In this document: in pieces, positions 18,269 through 28,500 of the stretch
Numbering within the stretch: position 1 is the first letter of the stretch
Layout: the number at the start of each line of letters is the position of its first letter
Assembly: GCA_023150835.1 (NCBI GenBank)
Contig: JAKLKB010000010.1
Location: 1-64,000, forward strand
DNA: 64,000 bases
Direction of reading: 5' to 3'
DNA from: Myxococcota bacterium
GTDB lineage: Bacteria; Myxococcota_C; UBA6777
The notes under the pieces: model-generated
What the model was told of the DNA's origin: nothing
Seen by the model: the letters and a program-made list of their open reading frames with translations, nothing else
Databases searched by the model: none
Translations under genes and position numbers: made by a program

Positions 18269-18447
18269 GCTCTTTGCTCTTTGTGTTGTGCTTGTTTCGA
18301 TGCTTGTCCGCCCCGAAGGACGGACGCTACAGTAGGGTATGCGGAAATTTCCATGCTCTTTCAGCCAGAAGGGAAGACATGATAAGGATCGAGGTGGTTT
18401 GAGCCGATAATTCGGGGGGACGGAGGTGCAATTGGAGGCGTGGGGGA

Positions 18448-19575
18448 CTAACGTCGTTTTTTGCGGCGCGGTTTTTTCTTGGCTTCGAGTTCTTTAGCGA
18501 GTTCTTTTTCTTTGAGTTCGGTGAGGTTTCGGATCTTCATGCGGACGTCCATCTTCATGCCCTCGTCGCCGATCTTGCGTTGGATAAAGTCTTTGAAGGT
18601 GTCAAGGGCCTTTTCGCGTTTTTCGGCGGCGTCACGTTCAAGAGAGGCTTTTTGGGCCTTGTCTTTTTCGGTGATGGCCTGAACGCGGCTTTTTTCATAC
18701 CAAAGGTCGTAGGCGAGACCTTGGTGAAAGAGTGCGCCGGCATCGTTGGGTTTGTTGGCGAGGATCTTTTGGGTGGTGTTGACGGCTTGTTCGAACTGGT
18801 GCTGTTTGATGAAAAGAAGCGCGAGCAGGTTGTAACTTTGTTCGTTGGCGGCTTGATTTTGGATGGCGGAGAGGAGGGCGGCTTCGGCCTTTGAGTAAAA
18901 GGGTTTGGCGGCTTCGGCGACGGGGACAAGGATGGTGCGAGGGGGTTCGGGTTCGCCTTTTTTCTTTTTCTTTTTTTTCTTTTTGTCGTCGTCCTCGGGG
19001 GGAGGGGTGGGATCGGGTGGAGGGGGTTCGTGTTCAGCGGCTTGATCGAGGTGGACGGAAGCGAGGCCGTTGTAGGCTTCGGTGTATTTGGGGTTGAGTT
19101 GAATGGCCTTTTGCATGGCTTCGGCGGCTTTGGGGAATTGGCGTGCGGATTGGTAGGTGAGGGCGAGTTCGTAGGCGTAGTTGGCGTCTTTTGGATTGAG
19201 TTCAAAGGCTTTTTCGTAGTGGGGGATGGCTTTTTGAAACTCTTTGTTTTTGACGTAGATCTTGGCGAGGTTGAGGTGAGCGCTTTTGTTGTTGGCTTCG
19301 AGGGAGATGCACTTGAGGTAGGATTGGATGGCTTCGGGCCACTCTTCGCTGGCTTGCTGTGCGCGCCCGAGCAGGTAGTGAGTGTGGGGATCGTAGGCGT
19401 AGAGTCGGACGGCTTGTTGGAGGAGGGTTTTGGCGTTGGTGTATTGCCCAGCGTTAATGCTTTCGACGGCTTCGTTGGCGATCCGTCGGGCGCGCCGTTG
19501 GTCCACTTTTTCGCAGCCGAGGCTGAGCCAAACGCTGCAAAGTAAGAGGAAAAGGGTGAGGCTTTTCGCGTACAT
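18448..19575 (-). CDS. TPR lipoprotein at the end of the glt-like cluster
   Basis: A 375-residue lipoprotein: lipobox LSLGC (Cys about 21), then about six TPR units (25-185). A low-complexity hinge of prolines, aspartates and about 11 lysines (about 190-215) is followed by more TPRs and a basic C-terminus (KKPRRKKRR). It is the last gene of the leftward series that includes the GltD-H-like proteins and follows the GltH-like barrel after 85 nt. No direct Myxococcus counterpart is obvious. The ATG at 19575 has AAGGAAAG upstream and opens the signal peptide. Confidence 0.8.
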   Translation of the reverse strand: MYAKSLTLFLLLCSVWLSLGCEKVDQRRARRIANEAVESINAGQYTNAKTLLQQAVRLYAYDPHTHYLLGRAQQASEEWPEAIQSYLKCISLEANNKSAHLNLAKIYVKNKEFQKAIPHYEKAFELNPKDANYAYELALTYQSARQFPKAAEAMQKAIQLNPKYTEAYNGLASVHLDQAAEHEPPPPDPTPPPEDDDKKKKKKKKKGEPEPPRTILVPVAEAAKPFYSKAEAALLSAIQNQAANEQSYNLLALLFIKQHQFEQAVNTTQKILANKPNDAGALFHQGLAYDLWYEKSRVQAITEKDKAQKASLERDAAEKREKALDTFKDFIQRKIGDEGMKMDVRMKIRNLTELKEKELAKELEAKKKPRRKKRR

Positions 19576-19660
19576 GGTATCTTTCCTTTGGAATGGATAA
19601 AACAAGGACGCGGAGATATCCGCGAGATATCGGGTTATCGGTGTGGTTGATGGGGTGGAA

Positions 19661-20275
19661 TCAGAAGTTGTAGGTTAGTGTGGGCATGAGGCCGATCCCA
19701 AGGCTAAGAACGCTGTCCGTGCCGGAGCTTTGGCCGAAGGTGATGGGGCGTAAGAGGCCGATGGCTTCGATGCCGACGGAGAGATGGCGTGCGCGAGTGT
19801 AGTAGCGCAAGCCAAGGCCGAGGTGAACGATCAAGCCGAGGTTGTTTTTGGTGTCGGGGAGGGAGAGGGAGACGCCTGCGCCGAGTTTGGCGTAGATGTA
19901 AAGTTGATCGAGGCGAACGAAGTGGATGGTTGCGCCGAGTTGAAAGAGAGAATCGCCGTTACCACCGCCTGCTTGGGGCTCTCCCGAGACGGCGGGTGCA
20001 AGGAAAGAGAGTTGGAGAGAAAAGATATCAGCGATATCGAATCCGATCTCGATACCACCGAGGGTTCCGACGAGGTTGGCTTGGGCTCCATTTTCGCGAG
20101 CGAGAGCAGAGGGTCGGAGAGCGAAGATATAAAGGCCGTAAGAGGCCGACATGAAGAAACCTTTTCGGACGTATGATTTGGGATCTTCTTCGAGGAATTG
20201 CGCGTTGGCGCGAGGGGTGAAGAGAGCGAAAAAGACGGAAAAGGCAAAGAGACCGAAGAGTATGCGCCGCAACAT
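19661..20275 (-). CDS. Outer-membrane beta-barrel protein (GltH-like position)
   Basis: A 204-residue protein with a signal peptide cleaved after PRANA (about residue 22), then alternating polar/aromatic beta strands, including GLYIFALRPSA and YIYAKLGAGVSL, ending in the C-terminal Phe (LTYNF) typical of outer-membrane barrels. It follows the FHA/TonB-like gene, the place of gltH in the Myxococcus cluster; GltA, GltB and GltH are small outer-membrane barrels of that machine. The name is inferred from fold and order only. The ATG at 20275 was chosen because it begins the signal peptide, although the frame extends further. Confidence 0.75.
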   Translation of the reverse strand: MLRRILFGLFAFSVFFALFTPRANAQFLEEDPKSYVRKGFFMSASYGLYIFALRPSALARENGAQANLVGTLGGIEIGFDIADIFSLQLSFLAPAVSGEPQAGGGNGDSLFQLGATIHFVRLDQLYIYAKLGAGVSLSLPDTKNNLGLIVHLGLGLRYYTRARHLSVGIEAIGLLRPITFGQSSGTDSVLSLGIGLMPTLTYNF

Positions 20276-20427
20276 GATCTGTTCAGCTCCACGGATGTTC
20301 GGGGTCATCACAAAAGGCTGGTAGAAGCTAACACGAATCCTTGGTGTGTGCAATCTTCTTTTGCAGGTCGATGGGTCAGAGAGGAGAAAAGGTGAAGGCA
20401 AGAAAGAGGGCGCAAGATCGGGGGGGA

Positions 20428-23007
20428 TTAGGAGGGTTTAAAGAAGAAGGGATAGTTGACTTGGACGATACCGCCACCTTTGGGGGCAGGGAAGCGCATA
20501 TTTTTGACGCGCTGTGCGAGACATTCTTCGACGCGTTCGTTGTTCATGGTGGTTTCCTTGACGCTGGAGGTGGAGACCATCCCGTTGCCTTCGATTTGGA
20601 AGAAGACTTTGATCTTGCCTTGGAGTTTGGGGTATTTGTTGAGTTCTTTTTCGTAGCAGTATTTGATACGGCTGCGGTTGTTGTTGATTACGCGACGGAT
20701 GATCTCTTTGTCGAGCGAACCGAAGATAAGGGGCGGACCCGTCGAGACATCGACGCTTTGTTTACGCTTGCCTTTGAGGCGGCCTTGGCCCCAACCGCGT
20801 CCACCTTTACCGCCGCCACGTCCGTAGGTTCCGAGGTTTCCGACGCCTACGCCCAGTCCGCTTAAACCGCCACCGCCCATGCCACCGCCGCTTCGGACGC
20901 CGAGGCCGCCGTCACCCGAGGCATTACCGACTTTTCCACCGAGGAAGTTTCCGATCGCATCGGCATCATCGCCCCCAAAGCCTTTTGCGGAGAGGATCGC
21001 TCCATAAGAACTTTGGCCGCCGCCAAGAAGCCCGAGCATACCTTTTTGGCCGACTTTGTCGAGCAATTCTTTTTCGACTTGTTGCATATTGATCGGAGCT
21101 GTACCATCGGGGTTTTTCTCGATCTGGCCGGCTTTCTTTTGGATATTTTTGGGGATCTCGGTGGTTTTTTTGCCCATTTTGCCTTCGGTGTCTTTGGCAC
21201 GGGCGCCACCGCTTTCTTGTTTCTTTTTCTTTTCTTCTTCTTCTGGGGGTCGCACGATCAATTGGGCGAAGCGGTTGGGTTGTTTGAAGAAGCTGTCATC
21301 GAGGCCACGAGGAGCTTCGTCGGAAAGCAACATAAAGAGGACGGCAAGGCCGTGGAGCAAGAAGGATGCGCCCATCGCGCGGGCAAGAGCGAGATCGAGT
21401 TGGCTAAAGAGGCCGGGGACGATGCGTTTGGGGGCGGGAACAAAGCTGATCACGAAGTCAAGCTGCCCGAGGGTGAGGTTGACTTGGGATTGAGCAGGCA
21501 GGGCAAACTGGTGGCCGAAGTCGGTACGTTCGACTTTCGAGCTTTGTTTGATCTGCTCAAGCGTGAAGAGTTGATCCTTGATTTGGACCGTGCCTTCCAT
21601 TTGGGGGGTAAAGTTGACCATCAAGCGGTCACCTTTGGCCTCGATCAAGGTGAACGAGGTCATCTCGGCAGGAAGGGCGTCTGTGCTGAGCGAGAAGGTA
21701 TTTTTGCGAGATTCGCCGATGGTGATCTTTTTGGGGCTGTAGAAGTGAGCATGATCAAGGATGCGATCACCCCACATCACGCGAACTTCGAGGGCTTCTT
21801 GGGTATCGGCGTATTGGGCGTCCATGACGACGGGTTGTTGGGGGGCAGGGGCCGCGATGGAGGGTTGTGCAGCGATCGGAGCAAAGCCGCCCGTCGATTG
21901 GGGAGGATAGGGCGATTGTTGTGGAAAACCGCTCATGGGTTGGGCTTGTTGTGCATAGCCGCCGTAGGCTTGTGCGTTGGGGTCGTAGCCTTGGGGAGCG
22001 CCGTAGCCTTGGGGAGCGCCGTAGCCTTGGGGAGCGCCGTAGCCTTGGGGAGCGCCGTAGCCTTGGGGGGCTGAAAAGGCCTGTGCGTTGGGGTCGTAGC
22101 CTTGGGGAGCCGCGACTTGTGGGATTTGGCCATAGCTGGGTTGTTGTGAGGCGTAGGCTTGTGCGTTGGGATCGTAGCCTTGAGGAGCGCCGTAGCCTTG
22201 GGGAGCGCCGTAGCCTTGAGGTTCTTGGGTGTAGGCGACTTGGGGCTGTGCAGGTTCTTGGTACTGCATCGGGGCAGGGGCTTGGTAAGCGTGCGCTTGT
22301 TGTTCGGAAACTGCGGGAGATTGGGCCGTTGCTTCTTGGTATGCAGCTTCGCGCACCGCATAAGCAGCCGCAGCGTTGTGTTGGGATGTATCGGGTTCAG
22401 CGGTCTCTTGGGAGAGATCGGCCTCAAGGAGGGGATTGCGTGTGACGGAAGTGGACTCGAAGTTGGGTTCACCGCCAAGTCCAGCGAGAGGATTGTGGTG
22501 GTGTCCGAAATCGATGCCAGATGCCCCGACGTCTACACCAACGCTGCCGGTCATACCTGATGCGTCAGGTGTAAAGCCAACGTCTGCACCGAGGCTTGCG
22601 GGAGAGAACGCGGCTTCTGCGATAGGAGCGGGGGCTTCTGCTGCGGGGGCCGCACCTTTGACGTTGTAATTGCCGAGACGTGCTTGGCCGACGGCTTCTT
22701 CGCCGATGAAGATCTTGATGTTGGTATCGCCAAGGATCATCTCGTCGCCCGAGACGACTTTGGTTTTGTGGATGCGCTTGCCATTGACGCGGGTTCCTTT
22801 GGACGAACCCATGTCGATGACTTGGGCTTCGTCGTTGTCGAGGATCTCGATCACGGCGTGGATACGGTTGATGTGGGGGTCATCAAGGCGGAGGTTGACA
22901 GAGGCCAGCTTGCCGATCTTCACGATGCTTTCGTTGAATTCCTCGGTTCGCGGAGCTTGTCCTTCGCGTTCGATCAGGAGGAAAATTGGGGTTATGGGCT
23001 TTGCCAT
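20428..23007 (-). CDS. gltG: GltG/PglI-like FHA and TonB-like envelope protein
   Basis: An 859-residue inner-membrane protein. An FHA phosphothreonine-binding domain (about 25-95; SSKGTRVNGKRI) is followed by a linker with QGYGAPQGYGAP repeats (about 264-349), a second FHA-like beta region (about 400-520), one membrane helix (about 539-561), a Gly-rich periplasmic linker, and the AgmX/PglI C-terminal TonB-like domain (about 760-859; NNNRSRIKYCYE and RVEECLAQRVKNMRFP). This is the layout of Myxococcus GltG (PglI), which spans the envelope from the motor to outer-membrane partners. The 18-bp coding repeats at 21960-22070 are near identical. AAGGGAG precedes the ATG. Flanked by GltF-like and GltH-like genes as in Myxococcus. 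Confidence 0.85.
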   Translation of the reverse strand: MAKPITPIFLLIEREGQAPRTEEFNESIVKIGKLASVNLRLDDPHINRIHAVIEILDNDEAQVIDMGSSKGTRVNGKRIHKTKVVSGDEMILGDTNIKIFIGEEAVGQARLGNYNVKGAAPAAEAPAPIAEAAFSPASLGADVGFTPDASGMTGSVGVDVGASGIDFGHHHNPLAGLGGEPNFESTSVTRNPLLEADLSQETAEPDTSQHNAAAAYAVREAAYQEATAQSPAVSEQQAHAYQAPAPMQYQEPAQPQVAYTQEPQGYGAPQGYGAPQGYDPNAQAYASQQPSYGQIPQVAAPQGYDPNAQAFSAPQGYGAPQGYGAPQGYGAPQGYGAPQGYDPNAQAYGGYAQQAQPMSGFPQQSPYPPQSTGGFAPIAAQPSIAAPAPQQPVVMDAQYADTQEALEVRVMWGDRILDHAHFYSPKKITIGESRKNTFSLSTDALPAEMTSFTLIEAKGDRLMVNFTPQMEGTVQIKDQLFTLEQIKQSSKVERTDFGHQFALPAQSQVNLTLGQLDFVISFVPAPKRIVPGLFSQLDLALARAMGASFLLHGLAVLFMLLSDEAPRGLDDSFFKQPNRFAQLIVRPPEEEEKKKKQESGGARAKDTEGKMGKKTTEIPKNIQKKAGQIEKNPDGTAPINMQQVEKELLDKVGQKGMLGLLGGGQSSYGAILSAKGFGGDDADAIGNFLGGKVGNASGDGGLGVRSGGGMGGGGLSGLGVGVGNLGTYGRGGGKGGRGWGQGRLKGKRKQSVDVSTGPPLIFGSLDKEIIRRVINNNRSRIKYCYEKELNKYPKLQGKIKVFFQIEGNGMVSTSSVKETTMNNERVEECLAQRVKNMRFPAPKGGGIVQVNYPFFFKPS

Positions 23008-23082
23008 CTGGGATCTCCCTTGGCTGTGTAGGAGAGGAGCGGAGGCGCTCGCAAGTGCGTTTGTGTTGTATTGCGTTTGTGT

Positions 23083-23125
23083 CGCGTTGTATCGCGTTGT
23101 ATCGCGTTGTATCGCGTTGTATCGG
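23083..23125. repeat. Tandem 10-bp repeats between gltF-like and gltG-like genes
   Basis: About four copies of GTATCGCGTT in the 120-bp gap between the small periplasmic protein gene and the FHA-protein gene, with degenerate copies continuing to about 23066. No role is evident; copy number could vary and change the distance between the coupled genes. Confidence 0.75.
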
Positions 23126-23127
23126 GG

Positions 23128-23403
23128 TTATAGGTCGTTCACGGATTGGATGATCCGTTCACGAAAGTTTTGTCGGAGTTGGATCAAACGTTGAAACTTC
23201 ACGTTTTTTCGGGCTTCGATGTATTCGCCGTCAGGTTTGGTCAAGTCGCCCGAGATGGTGTCGCTGCTGAAGTCGTACACGGTCTTCTTTTGGTAGAAGC
23301 GACCGCCGACTTTGACAGAACTGTCTTGGGCTTGTGGAGAGGTGGGGAGCGTCAAAGTGCTGAGTGCTGCGCAGGAAAGCCCAATCAAAAGCCAACGTTT
23401 CAT
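23128..23403 (-). CDS. Small periplasmic protein (GltF-like position)
   Basis: A 91-residue protein with a signal peptide (cleaved near PQAQ, about residue 26) and a short mature part. The first half is predicted to be beta (GGRFYQKKTVYDF) and the second a basic amphipathic helix (RLIQLRQNFRERIIQS). There are no cysteines after the signal. It lies between the GltE-like TPR lipoprotein and the GltG-like protein, the position of the small gltF in Myxococcus; the link is by order and size only. TAGGAG lies 6 nt before the ATG. Confidence 0.65.
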   Translation of the reverse strand: MKRWLLIGLSCAALSTLTLPTSPQAQDSSVKVGGRFYQKKTVYDFSSDTISGDLTKPDGEYIEARKNVKFQRLIQLRQNFRERIIQSVNDL

Positions 23404-23412
23404 CGAAAACTC

Positions 23413-23879
23413 CTACTCCATCGGATGCCTCGAAGGAGGCCCTGTTGTCTGCATCTTCAAACTATCGTTGAGGATGGTTTGTGTGCGCGGGCTGGCGAAA
23501 AGATCCAAGGCGGTGCGCGGGGTGCGCGAGTAGAGAGAAGAGATTCGCACGGTCGCTGTTGGATCAAAGAATCCCTGACGCCAGCAAGGCGTACCTGCGC
23601 GATAGTAAACGATCTGATCGTCGATGTGGAGACTTTTTTTGTGGGGAAGCAGGGAAGTGGTTGAGAAGATCGCTCGATCTCCTCGATACAAGGGGCGATC
23701 GCGGTGGTTTGTTCGTCTGTGTTTGAGTCGGTCGTGGGGGTTGTCCACCAAGGCAAGGCACGAAAAACAAAGGCACGGGCAGTTTGGAGCTTTGAATGAA
23801 CAAAAGCACGCCATTGCACGCCGTCGAGCGAAAAGCTCCAAAGCCACCAAAGGGGCGAGATGTGCAAGGTGGTGTTCAT
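23413..23879 (-). pseudogene. Unknown protein split by a -1 frameshift at an A7 run
   Basis: Two protein-like reading frames abut here. The 5' part begins at an ATG (23879) with AGGAA upstream and stays protein-like (HISPLWWLWSFSLDGVQW) up to CFPTKK. At that point the coding strand has seven adenines (plus-strand T7 at 23634-23640), and the continuation (SLHIDDQIVYYRAGTP through PTATVRISSLYSRTP) lies in the -1 frame and ends 10 nt before the gltF-like gene. Joined, they give about 154 residues. The frame upstream of 23879 is open to 24554, with a Pro/Ser-rich repeated stretch at about 24030-24190. Family not recognised. It may be a real mutation, a homopolymer error or programmed slippage. 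Confidence 0.5.
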
Positions 23880-24228
23880 GTTGCGCGTTCCTGTGCGTTT
23901 GAAGATGGCCTGTGTGTCTAAGGTATTGAGATGGAGAAGCCCGCCGCGAAGCGTGCCAAATCGTTGAACTGGTGGGCTTAGACAAAGGGGGATCAGGGAA
24001 GTTCCCAAGCAAATCGTTTTTTGTTCGGCGAGGGCAAATGCAAGAGGTTCGGTTGGATGGATGGGAGATTCAGCTCGGTAGACAGGATGTTGGTTTGGAT
24101 GGACAGGAGATCCGAGCGAATTGACGCGAGGTTCAGTCGGATAGACAGAGGATTCGGTCGAATGGATGGGCAGATCTGAGGGGATATCGGGGCGAGAATC
24201 GTGTGGCGGGATCGGGAGTGGGTGGGGG

Positions 24229-25584
24229 TTAGCTTCTTGGGGCAGGCTTTGCGCCTTCGGGGTTTTTATCTTCGGGCTTGTCGTCTGATTTTTTATCGTC
24301 GGGCTTATCGGGATCGCCTTTGTCAGGTTCCAGCTTGTCGGTCGAAAGATCTTTGGGAACGTTTTTGTCGATGTTGTCTTTTGCGTCGGTTTTTCGTGGC
24401 GCTGGTTTTTGTTGTTTGGCGAGTTTTTCTTTTTCTTCGGCTTCTTGCATTTTGAGGCGATCTTGCGACTCTTTGAGGAGTTGATACGCAGCGTGTTTCT
24501 CGCCGATACGCGAGCCTTGTTCGCCGATGTAGCGTCGAAGGCTGGTCTCTGCAAGCTTTGGTTTGTTCATGAAGCGGAGGTGAAGAACGGCGAGGTTGAA
24601 AACGCTGGAGGCATGGCCGGGATAGTATTTGAGCAGTTGTTCTTGGTAGACTTTTTCGGCTTCTTCAAACTTGCGATTGGCGCGTAGCGCGAGGGCATAG
24701 CCAAGGAGTGCTTCTTGGCTTCTTGGGCGGAGTTTCACGGCTTGTTGGAGGGTTGTGAGGGCGCGGGAGTAGTCGTGATAACGCAGCGCGAGCAAGCCGA
24801 GGTTCATTTGTGCGGAAAACAGGTTGGGATCTTCTTTGGCGGCTTCTCCAAAGAAGTACATTGCTTCGGGCATTTTTTGCTCGTTCATAAACGCGAGCCC
24901 TCGGATATTAAAGAGGCGCGCATCTTTTTTCTTGGTTTTCTCGGCCAGTTGGTACACCAAATGAACGATCTTGTACTTCTTTTGCTTGAGGTAGACGCCA
25001 GCGATTACGCGGTAGGCTTCGACGTTTTCGGGGTCAAGAGCAAGAATGCCTTGCGCCGTTTTGAGGGCATCTTCGTATTGGTTGTTGGCGACTTGCAGCG
25101 AAGCGAGGTTGATCTGCATCTCTGCTTTTTTGGCGTTTTGTGGATCGAGCCGAAGGTAGCGGTAATAGGTGCGCAGGGCGTTGTCGTGTTGCTTTTGTCG
25201 GACATAGAGTTGGACAAGCCGATAGGTTGCTTCGGGGTTTTTCTCGTCATTTTGTAAGGCTTGGCCAAGTTGACGTGTGGCGCGGTTATATTGTCCTGTC
25301 TCTTCGTAGAGAGCGGCCAGATTGAAGTGCGCCGCAGCGAGAGAAGGTTTTTTCTCGATGGCTTGGCGGTAGAGTTTTTCGACTTGTGCGTGGTCAATAC
25401 TTCCTGAGCGTTTGCCTTCTTTGTGGATACCGACAGCTTCTTGGTAGATCTCTTCTGCTGTCTTTTCGACCACGACATCACGTTGAGGAGGCGGGTCATT
25501 TTTGACGACTTTGGTGGTGCAGCCGATCGATAGAAGCCATGCACAACCCAAGGGAAGCAAGAGGTGCTTTCGCATCGCGTTCAC
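24229..25584 (-). CDS. TPR lipoprotein (GltE/AglT-like)
   Basis: A 451-residue lipoprotein with lipobox LSIGC (Cys about 22), then eight or more TPR units (about 45-370; e.g. AAAHFNLAALYEETGQYNRA), ending in a highly charged low-complexity tail of D/K/P (about 395-451). In Myxococcus, GltE (AglT) is a TPR lipoprotein encoded just after gltD, and here too it directly follows the large TPR gene. The GTG start overlaps the stop of that gene in a GTGA, so translation is coupled; GGAAGG lies 6 nt upstream of the GTG. Confidence 0.8.
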   Translation of the reverse strand: MNAMRKHLLLPLGCAWLLSIGCTTKVVKNDPPPQRDVVVEKTAEEIYQEAVGIHKEGKRSGSIDHAQVEKLYRQAIEKKPSLAAAHFNLAALYEETGQYNRATRQLGQALQNDEKNPEATYRLVQLYVRQKQHDNALRTYYRYLRLDPQNAKKAEMQINLASLQVANNQYEDALKTAQGILALDPENVEAYRVIAGVYLKQKKYKIVHLVYQLAEKTKKKDARLFNIRGLAFMNEQKMPEAMYFFGEAAKEDPNLFSAQMNLGLLALRYHDYSRALTTLQQAVKLRPRSQEALLGYALALRANRKFEEAEKVYQEQLLKYYPGHASSVFNLAVLHLRFMNKPKLAETSLRRYIGEQGSRIGEKHAAYQLLKESQDRLKMQEAEEKEKLAKQQKPAPRKTDAKDNIDKNVPKDLSTDKLEPDKGDPDKPDDKKSDDKPEDKNPEGAKPAPRS

Positions 25585-28500
25585 GGTCCACCTTCCTTCG
25601 TGCGCAAAGCAGCGTCATCCGCGACTTTTTTTCCTTTGGAGGGGGGCTCGCTCGGCGTTGGCGCTTGTTCCATCAGGGTGGAACTATAACGGAAGCCGCT
25701 GTCGGCCACCCCCGCAGAGGGGCGCTCTTCGATAAACTTGTGGTAGTCTTTGGGGCGGAGTTCTTGGAGGCGTCCGAGGGACTTAAAGGTCCATTCGTTG
25801 TAGACACTGGCATTGTGGGAGACCCGCAAGCTGCGCTGGTAGAATGTGACGGCTTGGGCTTCGTAAGGCGCGGATTGTTTGAGAAGTCCTTCTTCGTACT
25901 GCATCTTCAGTTTTTCAAGAAGGTTGGACATCAACTGTTTGCCTTGTGGGCCCCGAAGGAATCGTTTGGCAAGGGGGCGTCGGAACTTCCACGGAACTCC
26001 CCGAGATTTAAGGACTTCGATCAGTTTTTCCATGACGTTCTTTTCGGCTTCTTTGCGAAAATCGGGCGCGGCAGCACTGCCGATGAAGCGAGAATAGTCA
26101 AGGAAAAGCTCGCCGACCCGAAAGTAAGAGGCGATCCGCCAAGCGGGGTGCTTGTATTTTGCGACGACCTCGAACTTTTTGCTGGTTTTTTCCAAGGCTT
26201 TGAGTTTTTGTTGGAGAGTTTTCTTCATGGCATCTTGCGAGATGCCCGCTTTGAGTTGGATCTTGCGGTACTCAGCGAAGTCTTTTTCGGCATCCATAAA
26301 GCGGACATTGGCGGCAGCATCGATGGCATCGATGTTTTCTTTGTCTTTGTCAGGCAGGTTGTTGAAACGTCGAGGGATCAGCTCAAACTCTTTTTTGGCT
26401 TTGCTGACCAAGCGCTGGCGGTCATACACACGAGCGACTTCCATTTTGGCGTGAAGTCGTTGCCCAGCAGAGCCGTAGCCTTGTTTGGCGAATTCTTCCA
26501 TCATGTTGCGATAGCGGGAAAACTCGCCGTTGTCTTTGTGGTGTTGTGCGATCTTGAGGTAGATGGCGACAAAGGTCTTATCGTCTTTGCTTTTTTTGCG
26601 CTTTTTGATCAAAGTGATGCCAGTACGCATCAAGCGTGTGTAATGTGCCATCGCAGCGGCGTTATCACCCATGGCCTCGCGAAAGATTGCGGCTTGGATG
26701 ATGATGTCGTCGATCTTGGGATCTTTGGAATATTTGTTGGCGTATCGTTCGTAAAATGCGGCTGCACGGCTAAAATCTGCGCGACTCGCGTAGAGATCCG
26801 CAAGGCCAAGTACGGTATCTTTTTCAAATCGAGAACCCGGATATTTCTCCAACATCTCAAGGCGAAGGTTCAGCGCTCTTTCGGGTTCTTTGGCGTTGCC
26901 GTAGTGGATCGATGCGTTGAAGAGAGCCGTGGGACCGAGATTTTTGTTGTCAGGAAATTCACGAGCGATCTTCAAGAAACATTCTGCTGCGGGTGTGTAC
27001 TGTTTTTGCCGCACGATACTTTCGCAGATCTTCATCCCCGATCCGATGATCAAGTTACGCATCTCACCTTTGAATTTCCGATCGCCAAGATCGGGGACTT
27101 TGTAGAACTTCCATGCGGACTTGTTCAGTTTGTCCCATTCTTGTTGAAGCTGGTAGGTGTCGAGGATGAAGTGCGCGGAGAAGATCGCGTACTCGTGTTT
27201 GGGGTGTTTTTCGACAAGGAAGTAGAATTGGGGGAGGGCTTTGTCGAAGTGGTTGAAGTAGTAGTAAAGCAGCGCAGCTTTGTAGGAAACTTCGAGCGCA
27301 CGGTCGCCTTTGGCGTAGTATTTGATGTGATCTTCACAAGCATCAAGGAAGCTTTTGGCGATATCGGGCAGAGGTTTTTTCTCTTGAGCGCCTTTTTTCT
27401 CGGTGAGGTTTTCAGGATTGATCCGCTCTCGTTTCATCAATAAGTCGTACGCAAGGATGGTGTTGTATGAAGCATCAAAAGAGTATTTACCTTTTGGATT
27501 GCTTCGGTATACGAGGATGTAATTGTCTGCGGCTTCTTTGAATTGACGGGATTTGTACTGGATCTCGGCCAACCAAAAGCGCATCTCGTAGGCGTTGTCG
27601 TCTGTTGGGAAGACATCGAGGTAGATCTTGTAAAACTCACGGGCTTCGTCGAAAAAGTCCTGACGAAGGGTCTTTTGGGCTTCGTAGTGGCGATAACGAG
27701 CGTATTCGTTGAGTTGGGTTTTGACTTCGGAAACCGCTTCTTTGTATTGCTCGTCGTTGGCTTTGGTTTGGCTGAAAGACTTGACAAGACCGCCGAGTTT
27801 GGTGGCTTCGCGGATCGTGTCTGTTTTGGAGCGATCGGCGTCGACGGCGCGTGTGATGTAGAGCTGGTATTTGACGGTGATTGGATCGTCAGGTTGAAGG
27901 CGCATGAGTGTGTTGTAGATCGTGAGGATGGCGGCTGTTTTTCCTTGCGATCGATAGATACCACCAAGGTTTTGAAGCATACGAAGATAACTATCTTCGC
28001 CGCCGATCTCGCGGAATCGGCGCTCGGCGTCGGCAGCTTCGCCGACTTGGCTGTAGGCCAGTACCATGTCGCGGAGGGCTTCTTTGAGCAGGGCGAGGCG
28101 GCGACTGTTGCTACCTTTAAAGTTCTCGGCATCACGGGCATAGTTGATGACGGCGACGAACTTGTTGAGGGCGTCTTGGTAGCGGATCATGTTGTAATCG
28201 CACCACGCCACTTTATAGAGCGCAAAGCCGTAAATGCTGGTGTCGCGGAAGCGCAAGACCATCTCGTACTGTTGTTTGGCGTTTTTCACCTGCCCTTTTT
28301 CAAAGTAGTACTCTGCAAACGCGAGGTAGGCATTTGGAATAAAGGGACATTTGGGATAAGTTCGCGCAAATTTTTGGAGGAAGGGGCGGTAGACTCCCAA
28401 ACCTTTTTGGGTTTCGTTCATCTCGATCAGGTTTTTACCGAGGAAGAAGTAGGCCTCGCAAAGGCGTGGATAATCGGGATAATTGTTGATAATCTTGAAG

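Noticed and set aside
21013-22074. Plus-strand ORF (353 codons) opposite the GltG-like gene
   Set aside because: It consists mostly of the antisense of the GYGAPQ repeats and Gly-rich linker.
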